Shown piece after piece: positions 61,585 to 64,000 of a DNA stretch of 64,000 nt (its first letter is position 1; each line of letters starts with the position of its first letter). Position numbers and translations under genes: made by a program. This stretch comes from VFMC01 sp046331225 (lineage in GTDB: Bacteria > Actinomycetota > Acidimicrobiia > Acidimicrobiales > Ilumatobacteraceae), in assembly GCA_046331225.1 (NCBI GenBank), contig JAXLRF010000006.1, forward strand, positions 347,721-411,720, given 5' to 3'. A model generated the notes under the pieces. That model was not told the origin of the DNA. It saw only the letters and a list, made by a program, of their open reading frames with translations, and made no database searches.

Positions 61585-62856
61585 ATGCGTCCCCTCCCCA
61601 CTTCCGCTCGCCGTTCCCTCGCCGTCGCCGGCCTCGCCACGGTGCTGGTCGCCGTCGGCGCCTGCAGCTCGTCCGATGGTGACTCGATCGCCACCACCGC
61701 AGCGAGCGCGGTGTCGAGCCCGGCCACGACCGCGCCGCCGACGAGCACGACCCCGGCGAGCACGAGCACCGATGCGCCCACGAGCACCAGCGCACCGACG
61801 ACCGCAGCACCGACCACCACCGACGCGACCGACGGGATGCTCTCGACGATGCTGCGCACCGAGCTCACCAGCCACGCCGACGACCCCCTGGTCGGCGCGG
61901 TGGTGGGCATCGAGGTGCCGGGCGACGATCCGGTGGTGGTCACCGCCGGCGAGCAGTCGACCGAGCCGGGAGCCGCACCGGTCGACCCCTCGATCCCGTG
62001 GGCGATCGGCAGCGTCACGAAGACCTTCGTGGCGGTGGTGGTGCTGCAGCTCGTCGACGAGGGCGCGTTCGCGCTCGACGACCCGATCGGCCCGCTGCTC
62101 GAGGGCACCGGGATCGAGCTCGCCGACGCCGACACCATCACGGTGCGCGAGCTGCTGCAGCACACGAGCGGACTGCCCGAGTACATCGACGATCCGGCCA
62201 TCACGTCGCAGGGTGACAAGGTGTGGACCCCGGCCGAACTCGTCGCGGTGGCCGACGCCCACGGTCGCGTCGACGTGCCGGGCGGTGGCCACCACTACGC
62301 GAACACCAACTACGTGGTGCTCGGCGAGATCATCAGGCACGCGACCGGCCGGACGTGGGACGACGAGGTGCGCCAGCGCATCGTCGAGCCCCTCGGGCTC
62401 GGGTCGACGGGGCCGATCGGTGGCGAGCGCAGCCCCGGCTACGTGGTGGTCGACGGGCAGCCGGTCGAGGTCGTCGACGGCGGCGATCCGAGCGTCGGTG
62501 GCGCCGCAGGTGCGATGCAGTCGACCGTGGCCGATCTGTTGGTGTACGTCGGCGCGCTGCGCGACGGCACCCTCGTGTCGCCCGAGATGCGCGAGGCGAT
62601 GCTGCAGATGGTCGACGTCGGTGATCTCACCGACTTGGGCGTCGAGCACACGTACGGACTCGGCATCGAGCGCTACGCACTCGGTGGCGTCGAGGTGATC
62701 GGTCACCTCGGGGTGGCGACGCCCGCCGGTCAGTCGGCCTTCATCGGCTGGGACCCGTCCACCGGCACGCTCATCGCGGTGCAGCTCAACATCGGCGTCG
62801 GCGGTCCGCAGGCCTTCATCGCGATCGAAGCGCTGACCGCCGCACGAGCGCTGTGA
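61585..62856 (+). CDS. Serine hydrolase lipoprotein, beta-lactamase-related
   Basis: A 423-residue exported lipoprotein (Cys27 in VAVGAC) with a Ser/Thr/Ala/Pro-rich linker to about residue 82. The catalytic domain has Ser143 in SVTK, the YAN triad (HHYANTNY) and HLG in the KTG position. It resembles D-alanyl-D-alanine carboxypeptidase or esterase B-type proteins. It is a second member of the family in this window (compare 54538) but differs widely in sequence. A CACGGT hexamer 7 bases before the ATG suggests a leaderless start, but no SARP heptamers lie upstream. Confidence 0.88.
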   Translation: MRPLPTSARRSLAVAGLATVLVAVGACSSSDGDSIATTAASAVSSPATTAPPTSTTPASTSTDAPTSTSAPTTAAPTTTDATDGMLSTMLRTELTSHADDPLVGAVVGIEVPGDDPVVVTAGEQSTEPGAAPVDPSIPWAIGSVTKTFVAVVVLQLVDEGAFALDDPIGPLLEGTGIELADADTITVRELLQHTSGLPEYIDDPAITSQGDKVWTPAELVAVADAHGRVDVPGGGHHYANTNYVVLGEIIRHATGRTWDDEVRQRIVEPLGLGSTGPIGGERSPGYVVVDGQPVEVVDGGDPSVGGAAGAMQSTVADLLVYVGALRDGTLVSPEMREAMLQMVDVGDLTDLGVEHTYGLGIERYALGGVEVIGHLGVATPAGQSAFIGWDPSTGTLIAVQLNIGVGGPQAFIAIEALTAARAL

Positions 62857-62865
62857 GGCCTCGGT

Positions 62866-62997
62866 CTACTCGTGATGTCGGGTGAGCTTCAAGATCTTCA
62901 GGTTCAAGGCGACGAATCGAAGGGCCTGATGGAAGATGCTCGAACGGCGTCGCGCTTCGAATCCGGTCGTCGTCGCGGTGGGGTCGTGGCGGGTCAT
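62866..62997 (-). CDS. 43-residue basic small protein
   Basis: An ATG at 62997 with GAGGAG seven or eight bases upstream opens a 43-codon frame ending in TAG at 62868-62866. The product begins MTRHDPTATTTGFEARRRS and ends in a helix-like FVALNLKILKLTRHHE. It starts 11 bases after the flavoprotein stop on the same strand, so it is probably co-transcribed and co-translated. It has no known homologue by eye. The conserved-looking ribosome site and the spacing argue that it is real. Confidence 0.5.
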   Translation of the reverse strand: MTRHDPTATTTGFEARRRSSIFHQALRFVALNLKILKLTRHHE

Positions 62998-63007
62998 GGC
63001 TCGCTCC

Positions 63008-64000
63008 TCACTCGGGGATCAGCCACCAGCCCGGGCGGGCCTTGGCCTTGTAGATGAACATGGTGTGGAGGAGTCGCTTCAGCCAGTGACCTGCGAGCCC
63101 GATCTCGCCGAACGTCGAACTCGGGTTGCGTCCCGTCTGCGGAAAGCGTTGGCGGTCCGGCACGATCGGCGCCATCGTGATGGTCGCCGCAGCGCCCTTC
63201 CGCAGACCCGTGCCGATCGAGGCGATACATGCCGCGCCCATCTTGGCCATCGAGGCCGAGTGCGCGGGCCGACGGGGGTCGTCGGAGCCGATTCGATCGA
63301 TGATCGTCTGCGCGACGACCTTCCCCTGTGTCCCCGACGGCATCCCCGTACGTGGCGGTGCCGGCGCCACCGGAGCACCGCTCGGCGTCTGGTACGGGCG
63401 TGAGATCGCGTGGGGTGGCGCGAAGGCGATGCCGACCGCGAAGACGTTCGGATACACGGGCGATTCGTAGGTCTCGGGCCAGTCGCTCGCCTGCCAGGCC
63501 TCGTACGGCTTCGGCGCGTAGTCGGCGTCGACCTTCATGAACCCCGACGGCGCGGACACGCGATCACCGACCTCGGTGCCGTCGCGGTCGTACACCGGGA
63601 GCCCGACGCCACGGAAGGGCGGGAGCAGCATCGCGAAGTCGAACTCGAGGGTGGCGCTGGTGCCGTCGATCTGCTCGTAGCTCACGAGGTTCGGCATGAC
63701 CTCGGTGACGTGCGCCTGCAGGATCGTCTCGATCCCGCGCTCGGCGAACAACGACGTCATCCACTGCTCGCTCGTCACCTCTCGGCCGTGCATGTCGAAG
63801 GTCATCCCTCCCACACCGAAGTCGCCGAGTTCGTGCTCGTTCGAGAGGTAGACCACCCGGGCCATGTCTCGGACACCCGCTTCCCGCAGCGCGTGATCGA
63901 CGTTGAAGACGTACTCGAACGCGGCGCCCTCGCACGTACAGGCCCCATGGCCCATGCCGATGACCAACGTCTGGCGTCGACCTGCTCGGAGTCCTTCGAT
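63008..64000 (-). CDS. FAD-dependent sulfide:quinone-reductase-like protein, 5' end missing
   Basis: The frame is open to the right edge (codon boundary at 64000), so this is the C-terminal 330 residues of a larger flavoprotein. The TTG at 63967 is not taken as a start. Residues shown include GHGACTCEGAAFEYVF, a membrane-associating C-terminus (GHWLKRLLHTMFIYKAKARPGWWL), GVGLPVYDRDG and MGAACIASIG with a Cys near the isoalloxazine position. This fits the NDH-2/SQR superfamily of quinone-linked oxidoreductases. Substrate choice is not certain. The 43-residue gene follows directly. Confidence 0.75.
   Translation of the reverse strand: MEGLRAGRRQTLVIGMGHGACTCEGAAFEYVFNVDHALREAGVRDMARVVYLSNEHELGDFGVGGMTFDMHGREVTSEQWMTSLFAERGIETILQAHVTEVMPNLVSYEQIDGTSATLEFDFAMLLPPFRGVGLPVYDRDGTEVGDRVSAPSGFMKVDADYAPKPYEAWQASDWPETYESPVYPNVFAVGIAFAPPHAISRPYQTPSGAPVAPAPPRTGMPSGTQGKVVAQTIIDRIGSDDPRRPAHSASMAKMGAACIASIGTGLRKGAAATITMAPIVPDRQRFPQTGRNPSSTFGEIGLAGHWLKRLLHTMFIYKAKARPGWWLIPE

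Noticed and set aside
62872..63057. 61-codon plus-strand frame beside the flavoprotein
   Set aside because: No ribosome site, and it overlaps the stop region of the minus-strand flavoprotein; the minus-strand 43-codon frame has a good ribosome site.

Overview
The window is very GC-rich, uses GTG starts often, and has many GTGA, ATGA and TGATG gene junctions. It carries actinobacterial families: a SARP/BTAD regulator with an AAA domain, a LuxR-type large ATPase regulator, a WYL regulator, DUF2510, DUF3558-like and DUF6285 proteins, and many Ala/Thr-rich lipoproteins. Many start codons lie only 6-8 bases after a -10-like hexamer, which suggests leaderless mRNAs. The best guess is a chromosome segment of a high-GC actinobacterium, possibly Acidimicrobiia (Ilumatobacter-like); that placement is inference. 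There are no insertion sequences, CRISPR arrays, rRNA or phage genes. There is one tRNA, tRNA-Ser(UGA).

Layout. 1-5.4 kb: the 3' end of an unknown gene, then a large LuxR regulator divergent from an MFS transporter across a striking double palindrome, then a hot-dog protein. 5.5-11.1 kb: DksA-like and CHAD genes, an alpha/beta hydrolase, and a WYL regulator divergent from a DrrAB-type ABC exporter. 11.1-15.3 kb: homocysteine methyltransferase, MDR dehydrogenase, GFO/IDH oxidoreductase and amidohydrolase. 15.3-28 kb: a SARP-type regulator with a metallo-beta-lactamase-fold protein, exonuclease III, lipoproteins, an HtrA-like protease and a PIG-L deacetylase. 28-36.6 kb: sulfotransferase, tRNA-Ser, a deacetylase-like lipoprotein, yqeY and pheA, a cupredoxin-like lipoprotein, and a NarL-type two-component pair. 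36.6-45.6 kb: larB-larC, thioredoxin-like and DsbB proteins, a sulfurtransferase with an ABC exporter, a DUF2510 protein and an MBL-Rieske protein. 45.6-64 kb: beta-galactosidase, L,D-transpeptidase, 2OG oxygenase, gluQ, a GGDEF-EAL protein, YhhN, two serine hydrolases, DUF6285 with a phosphotransferase, a DEAD-box helicase, an antiporter, a cyclic-nucleotide-binding protein, and a flavoprotein that runs off the right edge.

The most notable signal is a regulon built into the DNA around the SARP gene. Four promoters between 19.4 and 26.6 kb carry heptamers of the form YKSCAAG (mostly CTGCAAG), repeated at an exact 11-base period. In all four the last heptamer ends exactly 8 bases before a dinucleotide and a similar -10 hexamer. 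This is the architecture known for SARP operators. The four promoters drive the MBL-SARP operon itself, a lipoprotein, an HtrA-like protease lipoprotein, and a PIG-L deacetylase with a lipoprotein behind it. A decayed copy of the SARP C-terminus lies between the last two. Together this looks like an undescribed envelope-directed local regulon, possibly with a di-iron MBL protein as sensor partner.
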